Part shown: in pieces, positions 53,545-61,394 of the stretch | Position numbering within the stretch: position 1 is the stretch's first letter | How the letters are laid out: each line of letters begins with the position of its first letter | Source: CAG-791 sp963596015 | GTDB lineage: Bacteria; Bacillota; Clostridia; Lachnospirales; Lachnospiraceae | Assembly (NCBI GenBank): GCA_963596015.1 | Contig: CAVBJS010000003.1 | Coordinates: forward strand, 31,689 to 95,688 | Direction of reading: 5' to 3' | Length of the DNA: 64,000 nucleotides | Position numbers and translations under genes: made by a program | Notes under the pieces: generated by a model | Database searches by the model: none | What the model saw: only the letters and a program-made list of their open reading frames with translations | What the model was told of the DNA's origin: nothing

Positions 53545-55395
53545 TTAGTGCAGAGTACCGTTGTCTAACAGCTTTGTCTCCGGCAGACCCAAAAGCTTGT
53601 TGTTGGCGTTGATGACATCGTTGTTCCACTTCTTGGGAGCAGGTGCGATCTCCACGCCGGACATCTTGTTCTTCAGCATCTGGATGGCACGGGCTGCCAC
53701 TTCCTTGGTGACGCAGGAGCAGCCTGCCACATTGTTCTCGAAACCGCCCTGGTCCATATTTTCCTCTACCATGGCAGTTGCATACTCATTACCTACTACC
53801 AGCTGTCCCTGATAAGCACAGAAGGAAACGCCTACTACCGGGATGCCTCTCTTGCCGGCCTGGCCGATATGCTGGATGAAATCGATGTGGTTGTTACCGA
53901 AACCTTCTGTGGTAATGATGCAGCCATCGATATCCAGGGACTCCAGAAGGGAACCCAGTCTCTCGGAAACCCACAATTTCTCATCGTTAACCTGAGGAGA
54001 GCCTACGAATACAACGCCTACCAGATCCATCTCGGTATCTGCTGCCAGTCCTTCTACCAAGGGCTCGCGAATGTAATGACGGGTCATTTCCTTAGTAGCG
54101 GGTCCGATACAGGTCAGAGCATGGATGGAGCCGTCACGCACCTGGTTGGGAGTTAAGATAATGGGCACATTGCCGCAGTCTACGTTCTTCTGGCCGCCTA
54201 AGATGCCGCAGGGCTCGGTAGGGCAGATGACATTGTCGTGCATAGCGCCCTGTCCCATGATCTCCTTTACCAGTACGACTCTGGGATTGCCGGGTCTTCT
54301 TACATCCTCGCAAATCTCCTCTCTGACGATCTCACCGTCGTACTTCTTTAACTGATCGCGGACAGCCTGGATCACATAATCCTGACACTTGTGAGCGGCA
54401 AAGGGACCGGGTCTGGTCATGCCTGACAGTCTCTGGATCACTACATGGCAGCGGATGATGATATCGTTCTCGTCTGCACAGCCGGGATGACCGAAATACA
54501 TTTTTTCATCCAGATAGCCTTCGGAGGAACCGAACTCATGGACCTGTACGCCGTCCTCATCTACACCGGTAAGCATGAATACCACGCCGTCGGCTACCTT
54601 GGTGATGCCGCTGCCGATCTCACCCTCTACCTTGGTGGCGATGGGGCAAACATCCATGATGGTCTCGGTATACTGATGTCTTTCATTGGGATGAATGACA
54701 TCCAACTTCATGCTCTTGCACAGCGGATCCTCCAGGATCGCCTTTTCCACGATGCTGCCGTCAATGGTGATCTTGCCGTCCTTAATGGAAGTCTCGGTGC
54801 CGATCTGGGCATCTGTGATCTTGATATGCTGCTTTTTCAGGGTGCGGATGACCTTCTTCTCACCTGCTGCAGGTGCAGCGGTGGTTTCTGCTGCAGCAGG
54901 TGCAGCTGCGGCTTCACCCGATGCGGCTGCGACCCCTGCCGGTGCGGCGCCGGCGATCACCGGTACATCTATGCTAAGTCCTTCGAATTTTTCTGCATGA
55001 CCGATCTCAATGTGGATCATTCCATTTCCTCCCTTTTGTGTCGTAACCAACGGTTGCGTTGTAACCACCGGCGCTGCCTCTGCCTTGACTGCAGGTGCCT
55101 CGCTCTTTGCCGCCGGCTCCTCCTTCTTTTCCTCTGCCACTTCGTTTACTTTATCTAAGACTGCCTTGGTGATGGGGGTCAGCGCCTCCACATCGCAAAG
55201 CAGTGTAGAACCCAGAACCTGTTCAATGGTCAGGCCATCGTCGCTTAAGGTCAGCAGTCCTGCATCCACCATATCGTCAAATAAGGAGGGGTCCTCCAGA
55301 TCAGCTGCGCCGATCACCAGTCCCTTCTGCCGTCTGCAGCAGAAGATTGCCGGATCCTTCAGATGCTTCTGTAATGTTTCCTGTGTAATGGACAT
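53545..55395 (-). CDS. prdA: D-proline reductase proprotein PrdA
   Basis: A 616-aa precursor, normal length. In the studied enzyme PrdA is cleaved before a Cys that becomes a pyruvoyl group; the matching motif here is HALTCIGPATKE with Cys429, which would split it into two subunits. Other conserved Cys segments are CPTEPCGILGGQ and NNVAGCSCVTKE. An Ala/Pro/Glu-rich linker (about residues 150-180) separates the N-terminal part. Good ribosome-binding site (GGAGG) before ATG 55395. It follows prdC by 124 bp in the operon. Confidence 0.93.
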   Translation of the reverse strand: MSITQETLQKHLKDPAIFCCRRQKGLVIGAADLEDPSLFDDMVDAGLLTLSDDGLTIEQVLGSTLLCDVEALTPITKAVLDKVNEVAEEKKEEPAAKSEAPAVKAEAAPVVTTQPLVTTQKGGNGMIHIEIGHAEKFEGLSIDVPVIAGAAPAGVAAASGEAAAAPAAAETTAAPAAGEKKVIRTLKKQHIKITDAQIGTETSIKDGKITIDGSIVEKAILEDPLCKSMKLDVIHPNERHQYTETIMDVCPIATKVEGEIGSGITKVADGVVFMLTGVDEDGVQVHEFGSSEGYLDEKMYFGHPGCADENDIIIRCHVVIQRLSGMTRPGPFAAHKCQDYVIQAVRDQLKKYDGEIVREEICEDVRRPGNPRVVLVKEIMGQGAMHDNVICPTEPCGILGGQKNVDCGNVPIILTPNQVRDGSIHALTCIGPATKEMTRHYIREPLVEGLAADTEMDLVGVVFVGSPQVNDEKLWVSERLGSLLESLDIDGCIITTEGFGNNHIDFIQHIGQAGKRGIPVVGVSFCAYQGQLVVGNEYATAMVEENMDQGGFENNVAGCSCVTKEVAARAIQMLKNKMSGVEIAPAPKKWNNDVINANNKLLGLPETKLLDNGTLH

Positions 55396-55519
55396 AATTT
55401 TTTCCTCCTCTTATTTAAATGCTGGTACTGTTCGACTTCCCATCTGGATCTTCTGTGGAAAACGTAAAGTGACTGACCAGGAATTCTTCGTATCTCTGTG
55501 CCTTGGCTGTTTCATTACT

Positions 55520-56839
55520 TCATTGTTTTATCTTTCGCACCAATTTCTGATTTACAGCCCGCAATGCCCCATCTGTGCAATGGTAAACCGGAAGTCCCAA
55601 CTGCGGCGCACAGCTCATGACCGTGTTGGAGCAGTCTGTGCAATTACTGATCAGCACCGCCTTGGCTCCTGCCTTTTTCAGTGCCATGACCTTCTGTACC
55701 TGTCCGGGACAGCGGCCGGGATTTTCACATTTTAATGCGCTCTTTACCTGATGGGCCTGCTTGCAATATTCGCATCCCACCACCTCGGAGCCAAGGCTCC
55801 GGGCCAGCTGGGTCAGCCTTTCCTTATTGGCACCGCAGGCGCAGACCAGAAGGCCTATCTTTTCCGGTCCCTTGGGGAAGCACTCCGCCGCGATGAGGCC
55901 GCCGGTGGTCTTGATCACCGGTGCTTCCAGGGTGGTACGCTTTCCGGTAAAGGGACCGCCCATGATCAGCTCGCCATAACCCTCTGCCAGGCCGCCGGCC
56001 TTTTCAAACATCTCTCCTACGGAAATGCCAAGGGGTACATCGAAGAAGACCTGGATCAGATTTTCATTACCCTTCAGCTTGCCGGCCACGGTCATGTTCT
56101 TATCGATCAGAGGCTTTTTCAGATCTACCGCTTCCTGGATCCTGCAGGTGGTCTCCGCGTTGATGACGATGGCATCTGCCTCCAGGGGAAGGCTTTCTAC
56201 GCTCAGGAGCTTACCGAGACATTCCCTGATGATGGCTCTCTCCTCACCCATGGGATAGAGATTTGGCAGCAGGTGAAGGGTGATATCCTTTTTCCCGTCT
56301 TCTCCTTCCAATTTGGAAATGGCACTTTGCAACGCCTCCACTGCCTTGGTATGGATCTCCTTGATGGCTACGATACCGTGAGCGGCTTTGGTCACTTCCA
56401 TGGCGATGCACAGTCCCCGCAGCAGCTGGGCCGGATCTTCCTCGATGGCACGGATGTTGTGCTCCAGGATCGGCTCACATTCCGCCGCATTGACGATCAC
56501 ATAGCCTTCCTTTTCAAAGGGTTTTGCCAGCTTGGCGTAGGTGGGAAAACCGGCGCCCCCCAGTCCCACGATGCCTGCCTCTTCGATCAGTGCCAGGGGC
56601 TCCTTGGCGGTAAGCTTCTTATATTCTTTTGTCTGGTGCGCATCCGCCTGAATGAAAACGGCGTCCTCGGTAACCTTCGTCACCACACCGGATACACTGG
56701 CATAAATGTTGGCGCCCAGCGTATTTTCTCCTTTAGACGCAACAAGCTGCCCGCGTACAATAGAGTCACCTTCGACTATTGCAGGGGCAGCCTGTGCACC
56801 AATGTGCTGTTTCAGCGGAAAACAAAATAGAGTTCCCAT
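55520..56839 (-). CDS. prdC: Proline-reductase-associated electron transfer protein PrdC (RnfC-like)
   Basis: A 439-aa RnfC-like protein thought to pass electrons to proline reductase. The flavin/NADH-type motif EEAGIVGLGGAGFPTYAK is near residues 85-102, and a Cys-rich end carries VCACGA, GCEYCKQ, GRCPG and NCTDCSN. All Cys codons are ordinary; no in-frame TGA is bypassed. ATG 56839 follows GGAAAGGA. First gene of the prd operon, behind a sigma-A-like promoter. No prdR gene is seen, consistent with regulation by another protein. Confidence 0.92.
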   Translation of the reverse strand: MGTLFCFPLKQHIGAQAAPAIVEGDSIVRGQLVASKGENTLGANIYASVSGVVTKVTEDAVFIQADAHQTKEYKKLTAKEPLALIEEAGIVGLGGAGFPTYAKLAKPFEKEGYVIVNAAECEPILEHNIRAIEEDPAQLLRGLCIAMEVTKAAHGIVAIKEIHTKAVEALQSAISKLEGEDGKKDITLHLLPNLYPMGEERAIIRECLGKLLSVESLPLEADAIVINAETTCRIQEAVDLKKPLIDKNMTVAGKLKGNENLIQVFFDVPLGISVGEMFEKAGGLAEGYGELIMGGPFTGKRTTLEAPVIKTTGGLIAAECFPKGPEKIGLLVCACGANKERLTQLARSLGSEVVGCEYCKQAHQVKSALKCENPGRCPGQVQKVMALKKAGAKAVLISNCTDCSNTVMSCAPQLGLPVYHCTDGALRAVNQKLVRKIKQ

Positions 56840-56922
56840 TTGCTTCCTTTCCATGCCGCAGATTGAAAGGTTTGTGGCATTCATGGTGTTTGTTTTTCCT
56901 GTGCCTGTATGAAATTGAGCTC

Positions 56923-56951
56923 ATTATAGCAACGGCTATTTTCACTGTAAA
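56923..56951 (-). promoter_or_regulatory. Promoter of the proline reductase operon
   Basis: On the minus strand TTTACA (56951-56946), 17 bp, TATAAT (56928-56923). This is vegetative; no -24/-12 sigma-54 element was found, although sigma-54 activators control prd in some clostridia. Confidence 0.7.
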
Positions 56952-56973
56952 ATGAAGCTTTGACCATCGTGAA

Positions 56974-56988
56974 ATGACAAACTGTCAT
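56974..56988. promoter_or_regulatory. Palindromic operator candidate upstream of prdC
   Basis: Perfect palindrome ATGACA-AAC-TGTCAT, 23 bp beyond the -35 box. Size and symmetry suit a TetR-type dimer; the racemase-TetR fusion is an obvious candidate binder, without proof. Confidence 0.5.
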
Positions 56989-57123
56989 GGCGGCGTTTTT
57001 GACTGTTAAATTTGCTCATGGTTGAAGGATAGGAATGGAATGTTTTGGCTATATTCACGAGGTGAATGTCTCCCTGCTATGGTGTATAGGCATGGAATGA
57101 TCCGGCTACATGCTCGGGGATAA

Positions 57124-57159
57124 GTTTGAAAGAAATGCCTGATGGCATTTCTTTCAAAC
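57124..57159. other. Perfect 16-bp hairpin between prdC and ArsR genes
   Basis: GTTTGAAAGAAATGCC/GGCATTTCTTTCAAAC with TGAT loop, repeated in degraded form at 52992. No T run, so not an intrinsic terminator. Confidence 0.6.
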
Positions 57160-57190
57160 GGCATTGATGCCGTAAACGTCATCAATGCAA

Positions 57191-57253
57191 GATCACATCG
57201 GAGAATTCGCCTTCGCGAAATTCTCCTCGTGTTGCCGCAGTAAACTGCGGCAA
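57191..57253 (+). repeat. Double-hairpin leader element, copy before ArsR gene
   Basis: GGAGAATTCGC/GCGAAATTCTCC then TTGCCGCAG/CTGCGGCAA, ending at AAAGGA of the ArsR gene. The best preserved plus-strand copy. Confidence 0.87.
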
Positions 57254-57265
57254 GAAAGGAAAAAA

Positions 57266-57637
57266 ATGAAGCATACTATGCCGCCGGAATTCTGTGCGGA
57301 TGTGCGCAGGATCGAAGCCGGTTTTAAAGATTGCAGAAAGCTTTTGAATGCAGTCGGGGATGAGAATAGACAACATTTGCTTTGTGTACTGATGAACAGT
57401 CCCATCGAGGGCGTCAGGGTTACTGAGATCACGGAGCAGACCAATCTTTCAAGACCGGCTGTATCGCACCACATGCAGATATTGAAGGATGCCGGAATCG
57501 TAAAATCCCGCAAGGAAGGAACTTTGATCTACTACTATCTTGATCCGGATGATAATCAGATGGAAACACTTTTACAATTGGTGCAGAGTATCAATGCTAT
57601 CATGAAGCAATTACCGGACAGAGGGGAGGAGATATAA
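57266..57637 (+). CDS. ArsR-family winged-helix regulator
   Basis: A 123-aa regulator. The winged helix reads HLLCVLMNSPIEGVRVTEIT then LSRPAVSHHMQILKDAGIV and the wing SRKEGTLIYYYL. There is no Cys-pair metal site typical of ArsR/SmtB (only one Cys in the recognition region), so the signal may be redox or a metabolite. ATG 57266 follows AAAGGA; the open frame upstream is leader-element sequence. Its TAA overlaps the next ATG by one base, so it controls or is part of the SDR-ferredoxin operon. Confidence 0.88.
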   Translation: MKHTMPPEFCADVRRIEAGFKDCRKLLNAVGDENRQHLLCVLMNSPIEGVRVTEITEQTNLSRPAVSHHMQILKDAGIVKSRKEGTLIYYYLDPDDNQMETLLQLVQSINAIMKQLPDRGEEI

Positions 57638-58383
57638 TGTCGGTAGCTGTTATAACAGGCGCCTCCTCCGGTCTGGGGCGCGCCTATGTAGATGCGGTGC
57701 TTGAAATATTTCCTGAGATCGATGAATTATGGCTGATCGCAAGAAGAGCTGACAGACTTGCAGCGATCGCAGATACTTATCCACAGAAAAAGATAGTGCC
57801 TATCCCGATGGATATGGCGGATATGAAAAATTATCAGATGCTGCAGAACAAACTGGAAACGGAGAGACCGGAGATCAAACTTTTGATCAATGACGCAGGT
57901 GTATCGGCAGACGGTCGTTTTCAGGAACAGGACATGGAGAAAATGCTCGCCATGATCGATCTGAATGTGAAGGGTGCAACTGTCATTACAAGAGTCTGCC
58001 TGCCTTTTATCCCAAAGGGAGGAACTATTTTGGAAGTGTCATCCACATCGGCATTTGTGCCGAATGTAAACCTGGTTGTTTACTGCGCAACGAAATCCTA
58101 CGTGAGCGCTATGTGTACAGGTCTCAGGGAGGAATTAAAGTCCCGTAAGATCAACGTCTGTGCAATGTGCCCCGGACTCATGCTGACGGAGATGCCGGGC
58201 AAGCTAACAGCGCAACAGCAAAGGCTTCCACAGATCGATGTGAAAAAAGCTGCCGTCAGATCCCTTAAAGCGGCAAAGAGGGGTCGGGGTGTTTATACTA
58301 CAGGCGCATTTTATAAAGGATACCGATTGCTTGCCAAATTGATGCCCGCTAATCTGATGGTGAAATTTGCTGGGCTGGGGTAA
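57637..58383 (+). CDS. Short-chain dehydrogenase/reductase (SDR)
   Basis: A 248-aa classical SDR. NAD(P) motif TGASSGLGRAY near the start, LINDAGVSADG (NAG-type motif), catalytic Ser in LEVSSTSAF and YCATK with Tyr and Lys. Substrate unknown. It starts on the last base of the ArsR stop (TAATG), so the pair is translationally coupled. Confidence 0.92.
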   Translation: MSVAVITGASSGLGRAYVDAVLEIFPEIDELWLIARRADRLAAIADTYPQKKIVPIPMDMADMKNYQMLQNKLETERPEIKLLINDAGVSADGRFQEQDMEKMLAMIDLNVKGATVITRVCLPFIPKGGTILEVSSTSAFVPNVNLVVYCATKSYVSAMCTGLREELKSRKINVCAMCPGLMLTEMPGKLTAQQQRLPQIDVKKAAVRSLKAAKRGRGVYTTGAFYKGYRLLAKLMPANLMVKFAGLG

Positions 58384-58475
58384 TAGTGGGAAAATACGCT
58401 CGATAGCAAAAGCAAATTAAAAATTTGCTTTAAGAGAATCTGAAATTCTCGTTACCTTTTCGCAGTAATAGTGCT
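58384..58475 (+). repeat. Leader repeat family 3, copy before EFR1 gene
   Basis: Contains AAAATACGCTCGATAGCAAA, a GCAAAT/ATTTGC hairpin, and a GAGAATCTGAAATTCTC hairpin. The same blocks recur at 60318-60385 before the LysR gene, in the same orientation. Confidence 0.7.
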
Positions 58476-58491
58476 CAGAAATGAGGATACA

Positions 58492-59232
58492 ATGATTTTA
58501 TATTTTTCGGCAACAGGAAACAGTAAATACGTGGCGGAGCGCATTGCGAAAGCCACCGGTACAAAGGCCATCTCCATACAGGAAGTCACAGACGAGACTT
58601 TGACGGATGTCCATGGGGTGATCTCTCCAACCTATGCGTGGGGAATGCCAAGTATTGTGAAGGAATTCCTTCAGAGCCACCAACTCAAAAACCACGAAGG
58701 AAAATGTTTTTATATTGCCACATATGGGACCACACCGGGGGCAAGCTGGTATCTGGCACAAGAAGCATTGCAGTCCGGAAGCGATATTTCCTTTGATGCT
58801 TTTTTCGGTGTGCAGATGCCGGATACCTGGACACCGATCTTTGATCTGTCGGACAAAGAAAAAGTGGCGAGGATAAATGCAAAGGCAGACGCGCAGATAG
58901 AAGAGATCATACATCTGATACATCGTGGCGTTACAGGCAATCATATGAAATCCAGACTGCCTGCAGTCACCAGCGCAGTGTATCCGCTTTGTTACGACTG
59001 GATGCGGCATACGAAACATCTTGTTGTAACGGATGATTGTGTCGGTTGCGGATTATGTGAGAGGAAATGTCCGGTGCAGGCGATCGAGATGAAGAACGGA
59101 AAACCTGTCTGGATAAAAGAGCAATGTGCCATGTGCCTGGGATGTCTGCACAGATGCCCGAAATTCGCCATTCAATATGGGAAGAAAACGGCAAAACATG
59201 GGCAGTATGTAAATCCAAGTGTGAAGATATGA
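58492..59232 (+). CDS. EFR1-type flavodoxin-ferredoxin protein
   Basis: A 246-aa soluble electron carrier: an N-terminal flavodoxin-like domain (MILYFSATGNSKYVAERIAK; SPTYAWGMPSIVKEFL; IATYGTTPGASW) and a C-terminal 2[4Fe-4S] domain (CVGCGLCERKCP and CAMCLGCLHRCP). Common in gut Clostridia, role unknown. ATG 58492 follows GAGG; seven upstream codons in the frame precede that site. It ends the ArsR-SDR group. Confidence 0.92.
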   Translation: MILYFSATGNSKYVAERIAKATGTKAISIQEVTDETLTDVHGVISPTYAWGMPSIVKEFLQSHQLKNHEGKCFYIATYGTTPGASWYLAQEALQSGSDISFDAFFGVQMPDTWTPIFDLSDKEKVARINAKADAQIEEIIHLIHRGVTGNHMKSRLPAVTSAVYPLCYDWMRHTKHLVVTDDCVGCGLCERKCPVQAIEMKNGKPVWIKEQCAMCLGCLHRCPKFAIQYGKKTAKHGQYVNPSVKI

Positions 59233-59280
59233 AAAAAAAGATGGGATGATCATCGTAAGCCCTCAACCACGTGTACCTAA

Positions 59281-59553
59281 TCAAGCGGCATAATCGATTC
59301 TTACCTCCTTAATTGGATCTAAAAATTCATCAACATCATAATAAAGTTTTTCTAGAATCGGCACCAAATCAATATATTCTTCCACCTCTCCGATATTTTT
59401 GTATTTTGCCATAACAACCAAATACCCATGATCCCATTCCACCACTCGAGTATACTTTTCCAATCGGCATGATGTCATAAAGCGTATTGTCTGATTGTTG
59501 AATTCGAATATAGTATATTCATCTTTATTTCTTAAAACAGCATATGAATTCAT
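59281..59553 (-). CDS. Hypothetical protein, 90 aa
   Basis: A small acidic soluble protein beginning MNSYAVLRNKDEYTIFEFNN, with an aromatic-rich middle (VVEWDHGYLVVMAKY) and an acidic C-terminal helix (VPILEKLYYDVDEFLDPIKE). GGAGG lies six bases before ATG 59553. It directly follows the remains of an AlbA/RecG-like ATPase gene, an association I believe is common for this type of protein, but I did not recognise a named family or function. Base use is more A+T-rich than neighbours, hinting at acquisition. Confidence 0.7.
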   Translation of the reverse strand: MNSYAVLRNKDEYTIFEFNNQTIRFMTSCRLEKYTRVVEWDHGYLVVMAKYKNIGEVEEYIDLVPILEKLYYDVDEFLDPIKEVRIDYAA

Positions 59554-59573
59554 GCTTTTCCTCCTTTGATTAC

Positions 59574-59905
59574 TCAGTGTGTTTCTGTGGTAAATGTCCA
59601 TTTTGACGTCAGCTTGGGTAGTACCTTAGGTAGTACCTTGAACAACTTGGGTAGTACCTTAGGTAGTGTTTTGAACAACCTGGGTAGTACCTTGGGTAGT
59701 GTTTTTAACGACTTGAGAGTCTCCTTGTTAGTCTCGACCTTTCGATAAATATTTACTCGAAAATCTCCATCGAAATCAACCAGCTCCGGTTTAGGCAGAC
59801 CGTATTTCTCACGTGCTTCGAATAACCCTGGTATTCCCGTTTCCTACTTCTCAATAATTTTCATATAAGTCCACATTTCATATTCGACTTATGCTGATTA
59901 TTATA
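59574..59905 (-). pseudogene. Remnant of an AlbA_2/RecG-like ATP-binding protein gene
   Basis: On the minus strand the frame reads MKIIEK, a TAG stop, then ETGIPGLFEAREKYGLPKPE followed by LVDFDGDFRVNIYRK, matching the C-terminal end of AlbA-domain putative DNA-binding proteins. The rest of the gene is missing upstream. The fragment then runs into three 33-bp tandem repeats (59612-59710) encoding LPKVLPKLFK-like units before TGA at 59576. It is evidently decayed. Confidence 0.6.
59612..59710 (-). repeat. Three 33-bp tandem repeats
   Basis: Units containing TTGGGTAGTACCTTAGGTAG start at 59612, 59645 and 59678. They keep the reading frame of the decayed gene (11 residues per unit). Confidence 0.8.
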
Positions 59906-60039
59906 TTATTTTAAGTCTAACCACGCACTGCGTCCACCACACATTGTATAGAAAATCCCGAGGATCACGGCCTTGTCACTGTTCAGACGCCGAACATGCG
60001 ATAGGGTGACGGAGGGTGTCCTGGAAAAATGCTTACAAT

Positions 60040-60068
60040 TTGACATTTCTATTTGTCATGTATATACT
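60040..60068 (+). promoter_or_regulatory. Consensus promoter with no gene, close to a terminator
   Basis: TTGACA (60040-60045), exactly 17 bp, TATACT (60063-60068). A terminator starts 16 bp later, so any transcript would be about 45 nt unless it reads through. The surrounding gap, 59906-60404, has no protein gene; 59970-60025 resembles repeats near 17.5 and 26.9 kb. Confidence 0.65.
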
Positions 60069-60083
60069 TGCACACATAAACAA

Positions 60084-60122
60084 AGGCGTTAGAGCATTGT
60101 GCTCTGGCGCCTTTTTCGTTTT
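60084..60122 (+). terminator. Strong intrinsic terminator
   Basis: AGGCG-TT-AGAGCA pairs with TGCTCT-GG-CGCCT, followed by TTTTTCGTTTTT. Confidence 0.85.
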
Positions 60123-60317
60123 TCTATGCTGTTATATAAACACTGTTTTTATCGGTACTGTTTTCTTTTGTACTGTTTTTTCTGTATTGTTTTTCCTCTG
60201 TGATGAGTTTTCGATTATGTAACTTAAGCTAGATTCCGTATCTCCCTGTGCCCATTCACGCCAATGGCTTTTTATGGGTTTATTTCTTCCAGTGCACGAT
60301 GTCTGCAGAATAGAGGT

Positions 60318-60385
60318 TAGTGTGAAAAATACGCTTGATATCAAATGAGAATCTGAAATTCTCGCCGCCTCTTCGCTGCAAAACT
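60318..60385 (+). repeat. Leader repeat family 3, copy before LysR gene
   Basis: AAAAATACGCTTGATATCAAA then the hairpin GAGAATCTGAAATTCTC, as at 58384-58475, ending near the LysR ribosome-binding site. Confidence 0.7.
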
Positions 60386-60404
60386 GTACAGAAAGGAGGT
60401 TTCT

Positions 60405-61280
60405 ATGGATATAAAAAAATTCAAACTCTTTGCCGATGTGGCGGAGACCGGTAATTTTACCAAGAGCGGTGACCGTCTGGGCTATACTCAGTCGGGGGTC
60501 AGCCATATTCTGAAATCTTTGGAGGAGGAAATGGGATTCCCTCTTTTCGTCCGCTCTAACCAGGGTGTAAAGCTGACCAAGAATGCCCAGAAGATCCTGC
60601 CTTTGGTTCGGCCTATTCTGGCCATGTATGAATCCCTTGAGCAGACTGTCAATGAGATTCACGGTGTGGAATCCGGTTCTCTGACTATCGCCACCTTTCA
60701 GAGTATTTCCATCAGTTGGCTTCCTTCTATCTTTCACAAGTTTCAGGAGACCTACCCGGGCATCAGTATCAAGCTGATGGAGGGCGGAACTGATGAGATC
60801 GTAGAATGGATCGAGCAAGATATTGCGGATCTGGGCTTTTTGTCCCATGAAAAGCTTCGCTCTCTGGAGTGGGTGCCTCTCTATGAGGATCCGCTTATGG
60901 CGGTCTTGCCGAAGGACTATGAGATTCCTCCGGAGCAGTCCTTCCCTATGCAGTCCTTTGATGGTGCGCCTTTTATCATCACTGCCATGGGCACGGACTA
61001 TGATGTGCACAATGCGCTGTCCGGCTCTGCCGTTGTCCCTGACATCCGCTTTACCTCTAAGGATGACCATGCCATTATTTCCATGATCTCCAATCACTTA
61101 GGCTACAGTATCCTGCCAAAGCTGATCGTAGAGGGCTTTGAAGATCAGGTAAAGGTTCGGCCCTTAGATCCTCCTTTTTCCAGGGAACTGGGCATCGCCC
61201 TTAAATCCCAGGAAGTCATGTCTCCCGCCGCCGCCAAGTTTCTTTCTCTGACTAAAAATATGCTGCCGGAACTGCTATAA
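60405..61280 (+). CDS. LysR-family transcriptional regulator
   Basis: A 291-aa regulator: N-terminal helix-turn-helix (FADVAETGNFTKSGDRLGYT, then QSGVSHILKSLEEEMGFPLF) and a periplasmic-binding-protein-like effector domain (LTIATFQSISISWLPSIF; LGFLSHEKL). AGGAGG precedes ATG 60405. It stands alone, with no divergent partner gene to name a target. It ends at a bidirectional terminator shared with gatD. Confidence 0.93.
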   Translation: MDIKKFKLFADVAETGNFTKSGDRLGYTQSGVSHILKSLEEEMGFPLFVRSNQGVKLTKNAQKILPLVRPILAMYESLEQTVNEIHGVESGSLTIATFQSISISWLPSIFHKFQETYPGISIKLMEGGTDEIVEWIEQDIADLGFLSHEKLRSLEWVPLYEDPLMAVLPKDYEIPPEQSFPMQSFDGAPFIITAMGTDYDVHNALSGSAVVPDIRFTSKDDHAIISMISNHLGYSILPKLIVEGFEDQVKVRPLDPPFSRELGIALKSQEVMSPAAAKFLSLTKNMLPELL

Positions 61281-61346
61281 AAAGGTATTATAAAAAGAGA
61301 TACTATAAAGAACTTCATAAAGAGTTGCGCAAAGAACTATATAAGG

Positions 61347-61387
61347 AAGAGGGCAGAAAAAATGTTTTAACAGTTTTCTGCCCTCTT
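61347..61387. terminator. Bidirectional terminator between LysR and gatD
   Basis: Perfect 14-bp stem AAGAGGGCAGAAAA/TTTTCTGCCCTCTT. Confidence 0.8.
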
Positions 61388-61394
61388 ATCCTCA

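Noticed and set aside
60016..60222. 68-codon hydrophobic frame on the plus strand
   Set aside because: It spans a promoter and a terminator hairpin, so cannot be one translated message.
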